Positions 44,634 through 54,751 of a stretch of 64,000 bases of DNA are shown here, piece after piece. Each line of letters opens with the position of its first letter. Within the stretch, counting starts at the first letter, position 1. Under the pieces are notes generated by a model, which was not told the origin of the DNA, did not search any database, and saw nothing but the letters and a program-made list of their open reading frames with translations. Location: contig NZ_CAJRAU010000003.1 of NCBI RefSeq assembly GCF_907165045.1, positions 868,001 to 932,000 of the forward strand, written 5' to 3'. The stretch comes from Dyadobacter linearis (GTDB lineage Bacteria > Bacteroidota > Bacteroidia > Cytophagales > Spirosomataceae). The position numbers and the translations under genes are program-made.

Positions 44634-47600
44634 TCATTGCTTTACAATTCTTTGCGTAGAAATACTTCCGTCTCTGTAAGTGAACTGTATGATGTAAAGC
44701 CCCGTCGTCAGTTTGGAGATATTGATGGTTCTGGTAGCTACGGAATCGTGCACAAGCTTGCCGGCTGTATCAAAAATGCGCACGCTTGAAATCTGACTGA
44801 GATCATTTGTCAGCAGGTTCAGGTTTTCGCCGACAGTAACTGGATTTGGGTAAATCTCAACTTTGTTATCTGTTTCAAAAACGACGCTGCGAATGCGGCT
44901 GTAAGCAAAAGTGCTGTCCGCATCGACCATTTTCAGCCTGTACAGGTTCTCCCCCTGATCAGGTTTCTGATCGGTAAAAGTGTAGGCTCGAAGCGAGTCA
45001 CTTTCTCCCATCGCTTGCTCAGAACCGATATGCAGCCACTTTTTCCCGTCCTGGCTACGCTCGATATCAAACCGCTCGCTATTGGTCTCGCTCGTGGTCG
45101 ACCATTTTAAAAGCGCAATATTCTCCTGTCTGAATGCGACGAATTCCAGCAATGTTACCGGCAAGGGTGGTTCGGCCAGGAGTGTCGGCTGATCCGCCGC
45201 AATATTCCCCACAGGCGCAATCGAGGCACATTCCACTACCTGGCCCGCATAATTGTAGCAATAGGATTTACGGATAGGCCCCGCAGCTTGACCAGACCGC
45301 TCGCTTTTGGATCGGTTAAAATTGTCATATTCATAATAAATAACCTTTGCATTTACATCGGCGCTGCTTTCGACTCCTACGAGTGGCTTGTGGTTGAAAT
45401 TCTCGGATTGTGCCAGCGGAGTTGCTTCAAAAACCGTCCGCTTCTTTAGAAGGTCTGTTTTGCCAATATCTGCGGGGCCGTAATATTCCAGTTTGGTGAT
45501 TGACCCATCCCGCGACTTGTAAGTGAGCAGGTTACCTCTCGCGTCATAGTTCAGAAATTCAGTCTCCGTCGCCATGATCATCGGTAAAACTGTTCCGACA
45601 CCACGATCCACTTTTTTGGGCAGGTAGAGACCATTGAAAATGTCAAAACTGACTTTGCGCAGGCTCAGCCCGACCGGTGCTATCTCGGTACCTGTGTATT
45701 CAAATACGGATGTCGGGGTGCCGATGATGTTTTTCGCATTCATCCCGGTACTGATGACATCGTTCAAATTTGAAGGATAGGTATAGGATGTTTTTAAAAT
45801 ATTACCCTTGCTGTCGGACCGTCCCCTGATATATAGTTGCCCGTTTGGCCGGTACTGGTAAGTTCTGGTCGCAGATACAGCATTCTGTGCCGGATTTTCC
45901 TGATCATAAATGGTACTTACTTCCTGTACCGGCAGGAACTTCTGCATATTGTTGAGATAGGCCGTCCCCTCATAACTATACGTTCGCGTGTTGCATAGCG
46001 TTGTTACCATTGCCCGAACAGATCTGGCAGCGCAGTCAGCAAGAGCGCCTACGGTTTCGTACTGATATGCTGTTCTGGAAACAGGAGCGCCGTTTTTTGT
46101 AAAAGTTTCGAGAGAAAGCAGCTTCCCTCTTTTAAATGCATTGCTATTGTAAGGCTGGTAGGGCGTCGAGCCCGGCTGTATAAATCCGGCCGGCGCTGAA
46201 TCTGCATATCCGTTGTCAAAGTTGCTAAAACCGTGAACTTTCCAACCATCGGCAGAAGTCCATTCGATGACGCTGGTATAGCCAATATGTGCCCCCAGGC
46301 TGTTTTCCGTTGCGGGCAGGACGGATTGTGTTGAAAAGATCTGCTCGGAAACCGTGGTATTTGGCGCATCCGGTTTTGGCATGTAGTTGGGCCAGTAATA
46401 CTGCGTTTTTCCACCCATTACACCGCTCGAAAGTAATGTCGTCGTGTCTGCGTTAACTGGATTAAAACCTGATAAATAGAAATATTTTTTCCTGACAACC
46501 GGACTCGTCGTGGCGGGATCATAACTGTGAATTTCTTTAATGCGAAGGCCACCTGCTTTCTGGTTCGAGGCAAATGCATCCACCCCTTCCCAGCGTTTCA
46601 ATTTTACTTCCTTGATGTAGGTATGAGGTTCAAACCAGAACTTCGTAATGCCGCCCGTCGGATATTTAATTTGGGTCAATGCACCCAAACGGTATATATT
46701 CTTGTTAGCCGCCGGCGCACGATGCGTAGCTCCATAGCTTGCAACCGCGTTGAAATCAACTGCCGCATCGATTAATTTCCCATTATAAAAGCCCCAATGG
46801 TCGGTATGTGATTTACAATAACCGGGCAGAGAAAGCCCTTGTGCAGTAAAATAGGCGAATTCATAAGGCGGAAGCTTGCTCGCATTGTAGCCCGACTTTT
46901 CCTGGACTTTTTGCAGCATCAGCCTTTCCGTGGCGAGGTTATTATAGGTCAGTTCAAACTCCTTGACTGTTGTACCGCCTCCATTTTGAACCTGGATCTT
47001 ATCCAGCTTTCGCCATTTGAGTTTGGTCAAAAGCTGCGTTAATGTCTCCGCCGGATTGTTACACAAACTTTGATTATAAACCGGGTAACAGCAGCTGTGT
47101 AAAAAAGTTAGAAAATCCAGCTTGCTTACACCGGAGTTCACGAGCTTGTTGACATAGGTTAAAAAAATATCCTCCCCGTAACGCAGCTCCGTACTTTCGC
47201 TGGAAATGAATTTGACCTTAAAATTATCCGCAACAATCTCTTTCAGGTAAATGGGAGATATCAGCTTTCCATTGTACGGCCCATATTCATTAATGAGCGA
47301 AGACCAGTTGCTGCATCCAAACAGCGAGCCGCCATTCACACTAGCCGCCTTATTGAAAACCGAGAAATACATTTGGGCTACAAAACTGCCCCTTTCGTAA
47401 GTAAAACTGATCGTTTGCCCCGTGTGCCTTTTTATAGATTTGAGATGCCAGGAGTTGCAGACCCAGGTCGATTTACCCTGGCTAAAGAAGTCGATACTGA
47501 ATTCCATATTGGCCGTTGTTCCGCCAAATTCGTATCTCGTACCCTGCTCATCGGTAATGTAAAAACCCTGAATCGTAGGATTGTATTTACCATTATTAAT

Positions 47601-48248
47601 CTGGTCCCAAAGATTTCCTGTCCAATAAGGAGGTTTGAAAGGAATATCGACCAGTACCGTACTGATTAACTCGACCTTGACCGCCTGGTCACAGGAAACT
47701 TTCCACTGCCCGTCATGCCCCATTAAGAACTTGCCGCTCAGGCCAGGCGCATTAAAATTGAACTCGTCCGGTTCCATGTCGAAGGACGGCGCATTGAATC
47801 CGAGATTTTCCAGCTTGGTAGTTGAAAACCAGTCTGCCGCACCATAATCCAGGGCATTTCTTACAGGCGCATTCAAGTAGCCTGGTTGGGCCGGAGAGGA
47901 AACCAGGCCTTCGTCGGGCCCGTCCCGCACAGTTCTAATCACTGCATAATTGACGGAAAGTCCCCAGTTCATACCAGTCCAGCCCGGATGCATATCTGGC
48001 CGGATACCGGAAGCATCGTAATGCAGGGCAACCGGTATTTGTACTGGACCGTCTTCCAGTGTCTGCAATGAAATGCCGATATCCGGTTTTCCAGTAAAAG
48101 GAGAAATATTAAAATCTCCGAAAATGCCCAGGTTAGCGCTATTCGGACTTTGTGCAGCTTTGGGAGGTTCCGGAATCTGACCAAATGCTGAACTCGAAAT
48201 CACTAGTAAGCAATAAATACACTTTTTGAATCGGTAAAACAACCGCAT
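44634..48248 (-). CDS. T9SS-sorted YD/SpvB-like RHS companion protein
   Basis: About 1204 residues. Signal peptide MRLFYRFKKCIYCLLVISSS ending AFGQ; an N-terminal SpvB/TcB-like module (FNISPFTGKPDIGISLQTLE, HYDASGIRPDMHPGWTGMNW, GLSVNYAVIRTVRDGPDEG); a large YD-like repeat region (YEFGGTTANMEF, YQYRPNGQLYIRGRSDSKGN, YDARGNLLTYKSRDGSITKL); a linker beta domain (LLKWSTTSETNSERFDIERS, LYRLKMVDADSTFAYS); and a type A T9SS C-terminal domain (VEIYPNPVTVGENLNL to STQRIVKQ). It has no toxin tip. Its stop overlaps the next gene's possible start by 4 bp. I infer it forms one half of a cocoon with the RHS toxin. The ATG at 48248 gives the signal peptide; a TTG at 48275 is unlikely. Confidence 0.82.
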   Translation of the reverse strand: MRLFYRFKKCIYCLLVISSSAFGQIPEPPKAAQSPNSANLGIFGDFNISPFTGKPDIGISLQTLEDGPVQIPVALHYDASGIRPDMHPGWTGMNWGLSVNYAVIRTVRDGPDEGLVSSPAQPGYLNAPVRNALDYGAADWFSTTKLENLGFNAPSFDMEPDEFNFNAPGLSGKFLMGHDGQWKVSCDQAVKVELISTVLVDIPFKPPYWTGNLWDQINNGKYNPTIQGFYITDEQGTRYEFGGTTANMEFSIDFFSQGKSTWVCNSWHLKSIKRHTGQTISFTYERGSFVAQMYFSVFNKAASVNGGSLFGCSNWSSLINEYGPYNGKLISPIYLKEIVADNFKVKFISSESTELRYGEDIFLTYVNKLVNSGVSKLDFLTFLHSCCYPVYNQSLCNNPAETLTQLLTKLKWRKLDKIQVQNGGGTTVKEFELTYNNLATERLMLQKVQEKSGYNASKLPPYEFAYFTAQGLSLPGYCKSHTDHWGFYNGKLIDAAVDFNAVASYGATHRAPAANKNIYRLGALTQIKYPTGGITKFWFEPHTYIKEVKLKRWEGVDAFASNQKAGGLRIKEIHSYDPATTSPVVRKKYFYLSGFNPVNADTTTLLSSGVMGGKTQYYWPNYMPKPDAPNTTVSEQIFSTQSVLPATENSLGAHIGYTSVIEWTSADGWKVHGFSNFDNGYADSAPAGFIQPGSTPYQPYNSNAFKRGKLLSLETFTKNGAPVSRTAYQYETVGALADCAARSVRAMVTTLCNTRTYSYEGTAYLNNMQKFLPVQEVSTIYDQENPAQNAVSATRTYQYRPNGQLYIRGRSDSKGNILKTSYTYPSNLNDVISTGMNAKNIIGTPTSVFEYTGTEIAPVGLSLRKVSFDIFNGLYLPKKVDRGVGTVLPMIMATETEFLNYDARGNLLTYKSRDGSITKLEYYGPADIGKTDLLKKRTVFEATPLAQSENFNHKPLVGVESSADVNAKVIYYEYDNFNRSKSERSGQAAGPIRKSYCYNYAGQVVECASIAPVGNIAADQPTLLAEPPLPVTLLEFVAFRQENIALLKWSTTSETNSERFDIERSQDGKKWLHIGSEQAMGESDSLRAYTFTDQKPDQGENLYRLKMVDADSTFAYSRIRSVVFETDNKVEIYPNPVTVGENLNLLTNDLSQISSVRIFDTAGKLVHDSVATRTINISKLTTGLYIIQFTYRDGSISTQRIVKQ

Positions 48249-48252
48249 AAAG

Positions 48253-48305
48253 AAGGCTACGTTTTGATGAATCAATATTTCTATGATCCATTTAGACGTA
48301 GCCTT
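48253..48305 (-). repeat. Inverted repeat in the leader of the RHS companion gene
   Basis: A perfect 10-bp inverted repeat, AAGGCTACGT (48253-48262) with ACGTAGCCTT (48296-48305), is separated by 33 bases and ends 5 bases before the ATG. It could form a leader hairpin that affects translation, or bind a regulator. Confidence 0.5.
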
Positions 48306-48343
48306 TTAAAAAAGTAACGGTTAGCTCCGAAAATAAAGAAACT

Positions 48344-51300
48344 TTATTTTTTCAGTAGCTTAAATACCTGCTTACTATCCCCATTTACGACTTCCAGCAC
48401 ATATAACCCCTCCGGAATCGCGTCGGAGGACAAATCTATTTTTCCCTTCTGAAACAAGCCGGTCGCCTTAACATTCGATTGCTGAACCAGTTTGCCATTG
48501 AGATCATAAACATGCAGCACTACCAACTCGCCCGGATCGGCCTGGTAGGTGATATTGAATATACCCGTCGACGGATTAGGGAAAGTTGTCCACTCCATTT
48601 TTTGGTCAAATACAACAGGTCTTACGTGGGAATAGGCGAAAGTACTGTCGGTATCTACCATTTTCAGACGGTAATAGCGTGCGCCGGCTTTAACAGGGTC
48701 CTGATCCAGGAATGCATATTTGCGGCCAGAAACCAGCCCGCCAGCACCCGACACTTCCCCTATCTTTTCAAAAAATCCACTCCGATAAGCCGCATCGCCG
48801 ATTGCCAGTTCAATATCAAAACGCTCAAAATTCTCCTCCGCCGCAGTTTCCCATTCCAGTATCACATCATTACCTCCTTCAATACCAGACTTTTTACGCG
48901 CATCAAATCGGATCAGGTCTACCGGCAATGCAGACGAATTCCCAATAAAGGTTTTCGACAGCCAGAATTCGGAAAACGCTTTCATCTTCATCTCCACATA
49001 ATAACCCTGATCATAAGGAACGATCGCCAGCTCCCAGGAAGGATGAAACGACCAGCCGCCTTCGGTACTATTTGCCAGGTTTCCGTCTTCTTTCGCCTTA
49101 TCCCCCCGGAATTTCGAAATTCCCAGCTCGTAAGCATTGGCAGGTTTGCCGCACGAATTACAGCCAGTTGCCGCAATCAGCGATTCTATTTCTGTTTCCA
49201 GAAAATACATTCGCAAAGCCACGGAGTCAGAGAAACTAGTATTGGTTGGTTTAATTGTGAAATTTCGGTTGAGGTAATATTGCAGATTCCCGTTTCTCAC
49301 CGCGCCGGAATGGATAAAAGTCTGCACCTCGGTATTGCCCAGATCCTGTCCGTTTGGGTTCACAGAGGCAACCAGTTTTCCGTTTTGGGTAAAATGAACC
49401 CAGTCGTTTCCTCCCGTCACGTTCTTTGAAACCGGCGATGCCAATGTGGCTTCATCATAAATGCTGCCCGCTTTGTCGAAAATGTGGATATCATCGAGCG
49501 CAATACCCTCGCGGTGCGTAAAACCGTCTGAAATCATCACAAACCTGATTTTAAGGTCTTCGAAACCGGTAGGCAATGGAATGGAGGCCACATGCCAGCG
49601 AATATAGTCCTGAATGCTCCAAGCCCCTTTTCCCGAATAGCTTTTGTTGTACCAGTTCGTACCCTGGCCCTGGCTGCCCAGCCGCGTCCATGCGCCTCCG
49701 TTTCCTGAATATTCGAGATACACATAATCGCAGGGATTCGGGTCGCACACTTCAAAATCGAGGATAACACTGAAACTGAGCATAGGCGCCGCAAGTTCCG
49801 CAACCTGAAAGCAGGGCGAGTACAGATACGATTCTTCCTTGTCATTGTGGCCGCCAGCCAGGTTTGTTTTCCAGATTTTGCTGCCGCTCGCAGCTTTACT
49901 TACCACCGCCGAAATCGGCGTTCCGTGTTCCCAGGAGCTATTAATTCCCTTTGCACTCCAATATCCGTCGCCCGCTTCAAACTTTTCGAGATAAGGGAAA
50001 GCAGTGATCAGCGGGGCATTGTAAAAGGACAATAGCGTCGTATCATTTTCCTGGTAACTGTCAGTCTGGAATGCCGACCAAACCTTCACAATCTGACTTC
50101 CCAGCGCAGACAAGTCGGCTTTTTCAGCAAATGTGAAGTCAATGGTTGTGCGCCTGGCGATGGAAGGAACTACGTCTGAAACAGTCACGCCATTATTTAA
50201 CTGATAAAAAACAGGCACATTCACTAAATTCTTGGCTGAACTGTTCCGCAGTTTGACCGTGATCTGTTCCGCATTTCCCAGCCCGCAACTTTCCGCGACA
50301 GGTGCTACCATAGCAAGCACCTGAATATCGTCCTCGACGGTATAAATCTCAATATCGTCAAAAGAATAACCCGCGCCACTGAGATAATCGGCCGTAATAG
50401 ACTTCCCCCATTGCCCAAACCTGACCTGAAAGCTGGATGATAAATTCTTACCATTTGCCGCGAGCAGGTTACTTACCTCTATTCCTGGTGAGGTTTTGTA
50501 GCCATCCTGCGCCAGTTTCTGGTTTGTAAACAGATCGTAAGCCTCAATCCAGGTGTCGGTATCGTTGCCGCGAATCCAGACTTTGTTGTTTGGATTCGTT
50601 TTCTGCCCATGATTTTTATAGCTAAAATTCAATCTTACATCCTGATCTTCAATATCATATCCCGATAAATTAAAGGTACCGTCGAGGTAATTGGTATTCC
50701 CGGCCGCGTAATACCGGCTCGCATCGAGCGTTAGTGCGCGCTGACCAGAATGCGCAAATCCCGAATTCACAAAAGTTCTGATCCGGCCTGCATCGGTATT
50801 CGAAGAGAAATCATACCTGCCGTCGCCTGCCAAACCAGCCTGATTCGCCACGATCGTCTGCACCGGAAGACTTTCCATATTATCTAAAAAAGGCAAAACC
50901 AGCGGTTCGTTGGGAAGTTGCCAGAATGTTTTGATCAAAGTATCATTCGCCGAAACCTGGTCAGCCGCGCTATGGATATAAACCCTGAACGTATAATCAC
51001 CCGCTGTCGAAAGGTCTGCTCCTGCCGAAAATGTATGGTCGTAGGTTTTTCCTTTTTCGATAAATGGCGTGATCGTTTCGAGCGGGATCTGTGTTCCGTT
51101 CAGTTCGTAGCCTACTTCAAAAGGTACATTAGAATCAACATCGTCCAGGTTTTTGATCCTGATCTTTACAAAAACCTGGTTACTCAGCTGCGAAGACGTA
51201 TTGTGCCTGCCCGAACCGGTCGGAGTGAGAATGGATTCAATTTTAAGGTCATTATCTGAAATAGCGCCCGCACAACTGCCCGAATCGGGTCTGCGCGAAA

Positions 51301-53731
51301 TAGCTACTGCGCGCCTGCCTGGATGCCCGTTCAGCCGCGCCCGAACTGTTACCACGTGCGTAGAATCTTTGATCATCCCGCTGAATGTATAATTGGTGGC
51401 AGTGGTAGTAGCGGCCGAAACCATTTCACTACCTTTCAGGATCATCACCTCGTAGTCTGTCGCGCCCGTTACAGCTGTCCAGCCCAGGGCGATATATCCC
51501 TCGCATTGCAGATTGGCGAGCGTCAAAGTTGGGATTCCCAATATCGTAAATGCCTCACTCACACTCTCAGCGCCGGTACTGTTCTGGATCACCCGCACCT
51601 TGGCCTGGTCGGTGCGCGTACCTGCGGGAATAGTCCAGAGCAATTGCCGCGTCGGCGCCGCAAGGTTGTTGCCGATCGTAGTCCACGCGCCTCCGTTATT
51701 GACACTATATTGAACCGTAAAAGTGCTTGTAGTATTCCCAAAAGCATCCCAATGCACATAAACAGCATCTCCGTCCCGCAAACTTTCGTTGCCGACCGGG
51801 TAAGTCAGGGTGAGGGAATTTGGGATGATATCGTAAACCACAAAATACTCCTGACGCGGATTCTGGGCAACTGAGGTGCCTTTTACCGAAATTGTATAAG
51901 TACCTTCCGTCGGGTCGCTGATAGTTACCTGCTCAATATTGTTGGTATTGTCAACACCCGTGGTAGCCACCTGGTTTACGCCCGAAGGAGTCGGGTCCAG
52001 CAGCCTTGGCAAAGTTGTTTTTCCTTCTTTAATCACTTTCAGATCCAGATCGTGCACGAGGTTTTGGGTGGAAAGTACAGCTGCCGCAGGATCGTTCCAG
52101 TACAGCATTACCTTCAATTGCGCCGTATTCGCAGGTATCTGAATATTAAAATCTTTGGTCGTATTATGTTCCAGCGAATCATTTTTAAAGCTTCCCGATT
52201 CCAGCATTTTGAGTGATCGCAGCAAATTCAGCCAGCCGAAACCGTAACGGTAATCCGGCCCCTCATTTCCCTTGTCGATCGCGCCGTTTGTTACCAGCGC
52301 TTTCAGTAAGGCATTTTTAGGGTTTTGATTGTTAAAAAGCTGCTTGTAACGCTCGGTCAGCAATGCCAGCCCACCCGCCACAGCGGGCGACGACATACTG
52401 CTTCCATTTCCATTTCCGTATAGATTCACAGGAATAGTAGACATAACCGCACTGCCCTGCGCCACAAGTTCCGGCTTAATGCGCCCGTCGCGCACCGGCC
52501 CGCGGCTCGAACCATTGGCGATCAGGCCCACTTCGGAAGTATAGCCCACGCTGATTGTATTCTTGGAGGTTTGATACCCGCTCAGTACATTTCCAAAACC
52601 CGCCGGCATCGGACTGCAATTGGTTAATCCACTATTGCCGGCCGCAAAAACGTGTTGCAGGTAAGGCAGGTCAAACGCTTGTTTATCAATAATATACGAG
52701 TACAGATCGTAAGTCCCGAAGGTAGCGCAGGTATTCACGTCGCCGCCGTAAGAATTGTTGGTGATCGTCATCCCGAAATCCTTGAAATATTGCGGTGAAT
52801 AGGCCAGAATATTTGAATAGCTCTGGACCACGATCGTCGATTTGGGTGCAAAACCAGCATACCGCTCGTTCATAAGTCCCGCCCCGGCCATCGTTCCCAT
52901 TACGTGCACGCCATGTGCTCCTGCTTCCGTCGGGTTACGGTTAATGATCCGGCTGTTGAAATCAATATGCTGCAAAGGATTTGACTCGTCGCCTATTCCC
53001 ACCGTAACCCCTTTTCCCGTCAGTCCGCGGCCGCCTGGTAATGTGGAAGCGAGCACATTGGCCTTCGCATTGGTGTAGGTTTTATTGTTTAACCCCTTGT
53101 CCTCCTGCGGTTTTGACTGCACATATTGCACAAATGGAAGCCCTGCCAGCTCTTTGATCCGGGTAATCGGAACGCGCAATTCAAGGATCTGGTAGGCATT
53201 GAACTGGTCTGAAAGCACCTCAAACGAATTGTTTTTCAGACCTGTTTTAATTTCTTCCAATGAAAAAGACTTCGGATAACTGATCCACACATCGACGGTT
53301 CCGGGCGTTTTGATCGCATAAGCAGGGATATTCCCATTGACAAGTGCGGCTTCCATTTTCTGTTCCGGAGTAAGCTCAATAATCGCCCGCGCTTTTGTCC
53401 TGGCCAATGCATTTGTATTACCTGACGCTGAAATTGTAGCTGTATAGGCAAAATTGGGAATATATTCCAGGAGCTCGATTCCCTCAGCGCGGAGCTGCTC
53501 CCGCTCCTCTGGGGTAGGGATGTTTTCAAACTGAATGATCACAAATGACTTCTGGTAACCCGTAGCAGCAGCTTTGCGAAGGGTTATTGCACCTGAGCTC
53601 CGTATATTATTAGCGGGTGTGAAGGATCCGCTTTTCAGTAAAAGGCTATAATCCCGCTTTCCCTGGGAAAATCCATGTACGGAAACCGAGAAAATAATAG
53701 CAATTGTAAGGTAGAGTTGGGGCCATTTCAT
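48344..53731 (-). CDS. T9SS-exported subtilisin-like (S8) serine protease
   Basis: A 1795-residue secreted protein. Signal peptide MKWPQLYLTIAIIFSVSVHG ending FSQ; a propeptide-like region (about 25-225); an S8 domain (about 230-520) with Asp248 in VGIGDESN, His273 in AHGVHVMGT, oxyanion Asn366 in AAGNSG and Ser445 in GSSMSSPAVAGG; a P/jelly-roll-like segment; Ig/FN3-like and CARDB-like repeats; MAM-like or jelly-roll domains (LKNNSFEV..., SYLYSPCFQVAELAAP); and a type A T9SS C-terminal domain (WTTFPNPSTGIFNITYQ to VFKLLKK). His and Ser motifs differ slightly from the usual HGTH and GTSMA. It lies 95 bp upstream of the RHS companion gene on the same strand. The substrate is unknown; processing of the RHS proteins is possible. 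Confidence 0.88.
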   Translation of the reverse strand: MKWPQLYLTIAIIFSVSVHGFSQGKRDYSLLLKSGSFTPANNIRSSGAITLRKAAATGYQKSFVIIQFENIPTPEEREQLRAEGIELLEYIPNFAYTATISASGNTNALARTKARAIIELTPEQKMEAALVNGNIPAYAIKTPGTVDVWISYPKSFSLEEIKTGLKNNSFEVLSDQFNAYQILELRVPITRIKELAGLPFVQYVQSKPQEDKGLNNKTYTNAKANVLASTLPGGRGLTGKGVTVGIGDESNPLQHIDFNSRIINRNPTEAGAHGVHVMGTMAGAGLMNERYAGFAPKSTIVVQSYSNILAYSPQYFKDFGMTITNNSYGGDVNTCATFGTYDLYSYIIDKQAFDLPYLQHVFAAGNSGLTNCSPMPAGFGNVLSGYQTSKNTISVGYTSEVGLIANGSSRGPVRDGRIKPELVAQGSAVMSTIPVNLYGNGNGSSMSSPAVAGGLALLTERYKQLFNNQNPKNALLKALVTNGAIDKGNEGPDYRYGFGWLNLLRSLKMLESGSFKNDSLEHNTTKDFNIQIPANTAQLKVMLYWNDPAAAVLSTQNLVHDLDLKVIKEGKTTLPRLLDPTPSGVNQVATTGVDNTNNIEQVTISDPTEGTYTISVKGTSVAQNPRQEYFVVYDIIPNSLTLTYPVGNESLRDGDAVYVHWDAFGNTTSTFTVQYSVNNGGAWTTIGNNLAAPTRQLLWTIPAGTRTDQAKVRVIQNSTGAESVSEAFTILGIPTLTLANLQCEGYIALGWTAVTGATDYEVMILKGSEMVSAATTTATNYTFSGMIKDSTHVVTVRARLNGHPGRRAVAISRRPDSGSCAGAISDNDLKIESILTPTGSGRHNTSSQLSNQVFVKIRIKNLDDVDSNVPFEVGYELNGTQIPLETITPFIEKGKTYDHTFSAGADLSTAGDYTFRVYIHSAADQVSANDTLIKTFWQLPNEPLVLPFLDNMESLPVQTIVANQAGLAGDGRYDFSSNTDAGRIRTFVNSGFAHSGQRALTLDASRYYAAGNTNYLDGTFNLSGYDIEDQDVRLNFSYKNHGQKTNPNNKVWIRGNDTDTWIEAYDLFTNQKLAQDGYKTSPGIEVSNLLAANGKNLSSSFQVRFGQWGKSITADYLSGAGYSFDDIEIYTVEDDIQVLAMVAPVAESCGLGNAEQITVKLRNSSAKNLVNVPVFYQLNNGVTVSDVVPSIARRTTIDFTFAEKADLSALGSQIVKVWSAFQTDSYQENDTTLLSFYNAPLITAFPYLEKFEAGDGYWSAKGINSSWEHGTPISAVVSKAASGSKIWKTNLAGGHNDKEESYLYSPCFQVAELAAPMLSFSVILDFEVCDPNPCDYVYLEYSGNGGAWTRLGSQGQGTNWYNKSYSGKGAWSIQDYIRWHVASIPLPTGFEDLKIRFVMISDGFTHREGIALDDIHIFDKAGSIYDEATLASPVSKNVTGGNDWVHFTQNGKLVASVNPNGQDLGNTEVQTFIHSGAVRNGNLQYYLNRNFTIKPTNTSFSDSVALRMYFLETEIESLIAATGCNSCGKPANAYELGISKFRGDKAKEDGNLANSTEGGWSFHPSWELAIVPYDQGYYVEMKMKAFSEFWLSKTFIGNSSALPVDLIRFDARKKSGIEGGNDVILEWETAAEENFERFDIELAIGDAAYRSGFFEKIGEVSGAGGLVSGRKYAFLDQDPVKAGARYYRLKMVDTDSTFAYSHVRPVVFDQKMEWTTFPNPSTGIFNITYQADPGELVVLHVYDLNGKLVQQSNVKATGLFQKGKIDLSSDAIPEGLYVLEVVNGDSKQVFKLLKK

Positions 53732-53977
53732 AACAATTCAAATAAAAAATATAAGGTAATTCTACCGTATTTGGCAAAGCTTTACAAATAAATTCGGTTT
53801 AAATTTTGCAACCTAATTGGGATATTGCACAACTGCTTCTACGCAGAACTGAGTTACGTAATCCCGGCGTCTACATACTATACGGCGGATTGTGCATTTG
53901 GTCACATTAAAATTTTGCAATTGCCTGAACGCTCGGCTAACTTAGCGGCCTCACATTAGTGCCTGCCGGCAGCAAAT

Positions 53978-54751
53978 ATGGATTTATACGGTTTAATCGG
54001 TTACCCACTCACCCACTCGTTTTCGAAAAGATATTTCACAGATAAGTTCGTGCGCGAAAAGATCAAGGAGAGCAGTTACGAATTATTTGAAATGAAATCA
54101 CTCGAAGACCTTCCGAAACTGCTGGCGAAAAAAACGGACTTGCGGGGACTGAATGTGACGATTCCGCACAAGCGGGATGTGATCGCTTATCTGGACGATC
54201 TAGACGACGCATCAGCCGAGCGGATCGGCGCAGTGAACACGATCAAAATATATGCCGACGGCAGTACAAAAGGCTTTAATACAGACTACTACGGTTTCAG
54301 ACAATCGCTGGTAGAGTGGGTCGACAAGCGGGGAGAATCTTGCAGCAATTTAAAGGCGCTGGTATTGGGAAATGGCGGTGCGGCTAAGGCGGTAGTGGTT
54401 GCGCTGCGCGATCTGCACGTAGAATTCCAGCTCGTTTCCCGGCAAAAAAGCAGCGAGTCACTGCTTTACGAAGAACTGACTGAAGAGATCGTGAGCCAGC
54501 ATTTGCTTATTATCAACACAACTCCGCTCGGTACTTTTCCAAATACAGAAGAATGCCCGGACCTGAATTATCAATGGGTCACAAGACGGCACTTTATGTA
54601 CGATCTGGTTTATAATCCAGCGGAAACATTGTTTCTGAAAAACAGTGCAGAAAGAGGCGCAGCAGTTCAGAATGGATTGAAAATGTTACAGTTGCAGGCA
54701 GAAAAAGCCTGGGAAATCTGGACAAACGAGGAGAATCTTTGGAGCGTCTAG
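53978..54751 (+). CDS. aroE: Shikimate dehydrogenase
   Basis: A 257-residue NADPH-dependent enzyme that reduces 3-dehydroshikimate in aromatic amino-acid synthesis. Substrate motifs: LIGYPLTHSFSKRYF (Ser pair), LNVTIPHKRDVIAYLDDL (catalytic Lys in PHK), GFNTDYYGFRQSL (Asp). The nucleotide-binding motif is LVLGNGGAAKAVVVAL. The last four bases overlap the end of the convergent ribD. Confidence 0.95.
   Translation: MDLYGLIGYPLTHSFSKRYFTDKFVREKIKESSYELFEMKSLEDLPKLLAKKTDLRGLNVTIPHKRDVIAYLDDLDDASAERIGAVNTIKIYADGSTKGFNTDYYGFRQSLVEWVDKRGESCSNLKALVLGNGGAAKAVVVALRDLHVEFQLVSRQKSSESLLYEELTEEIVSQHLLIINTTPLGTFPNTEECPDLNYQWVTRRHFMYDLVYNPAETLFLKNSAERGAAVQNGLKMLQLQAEKAWEIWTNEENLWSV

Noticed and set aside
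48479..49429. 316-codon open frame on the plus strand
   Set aside because: Antisense to the T9SS subtilase, whose domains and sorting signal are clear; composition is typical of a shadow frame.
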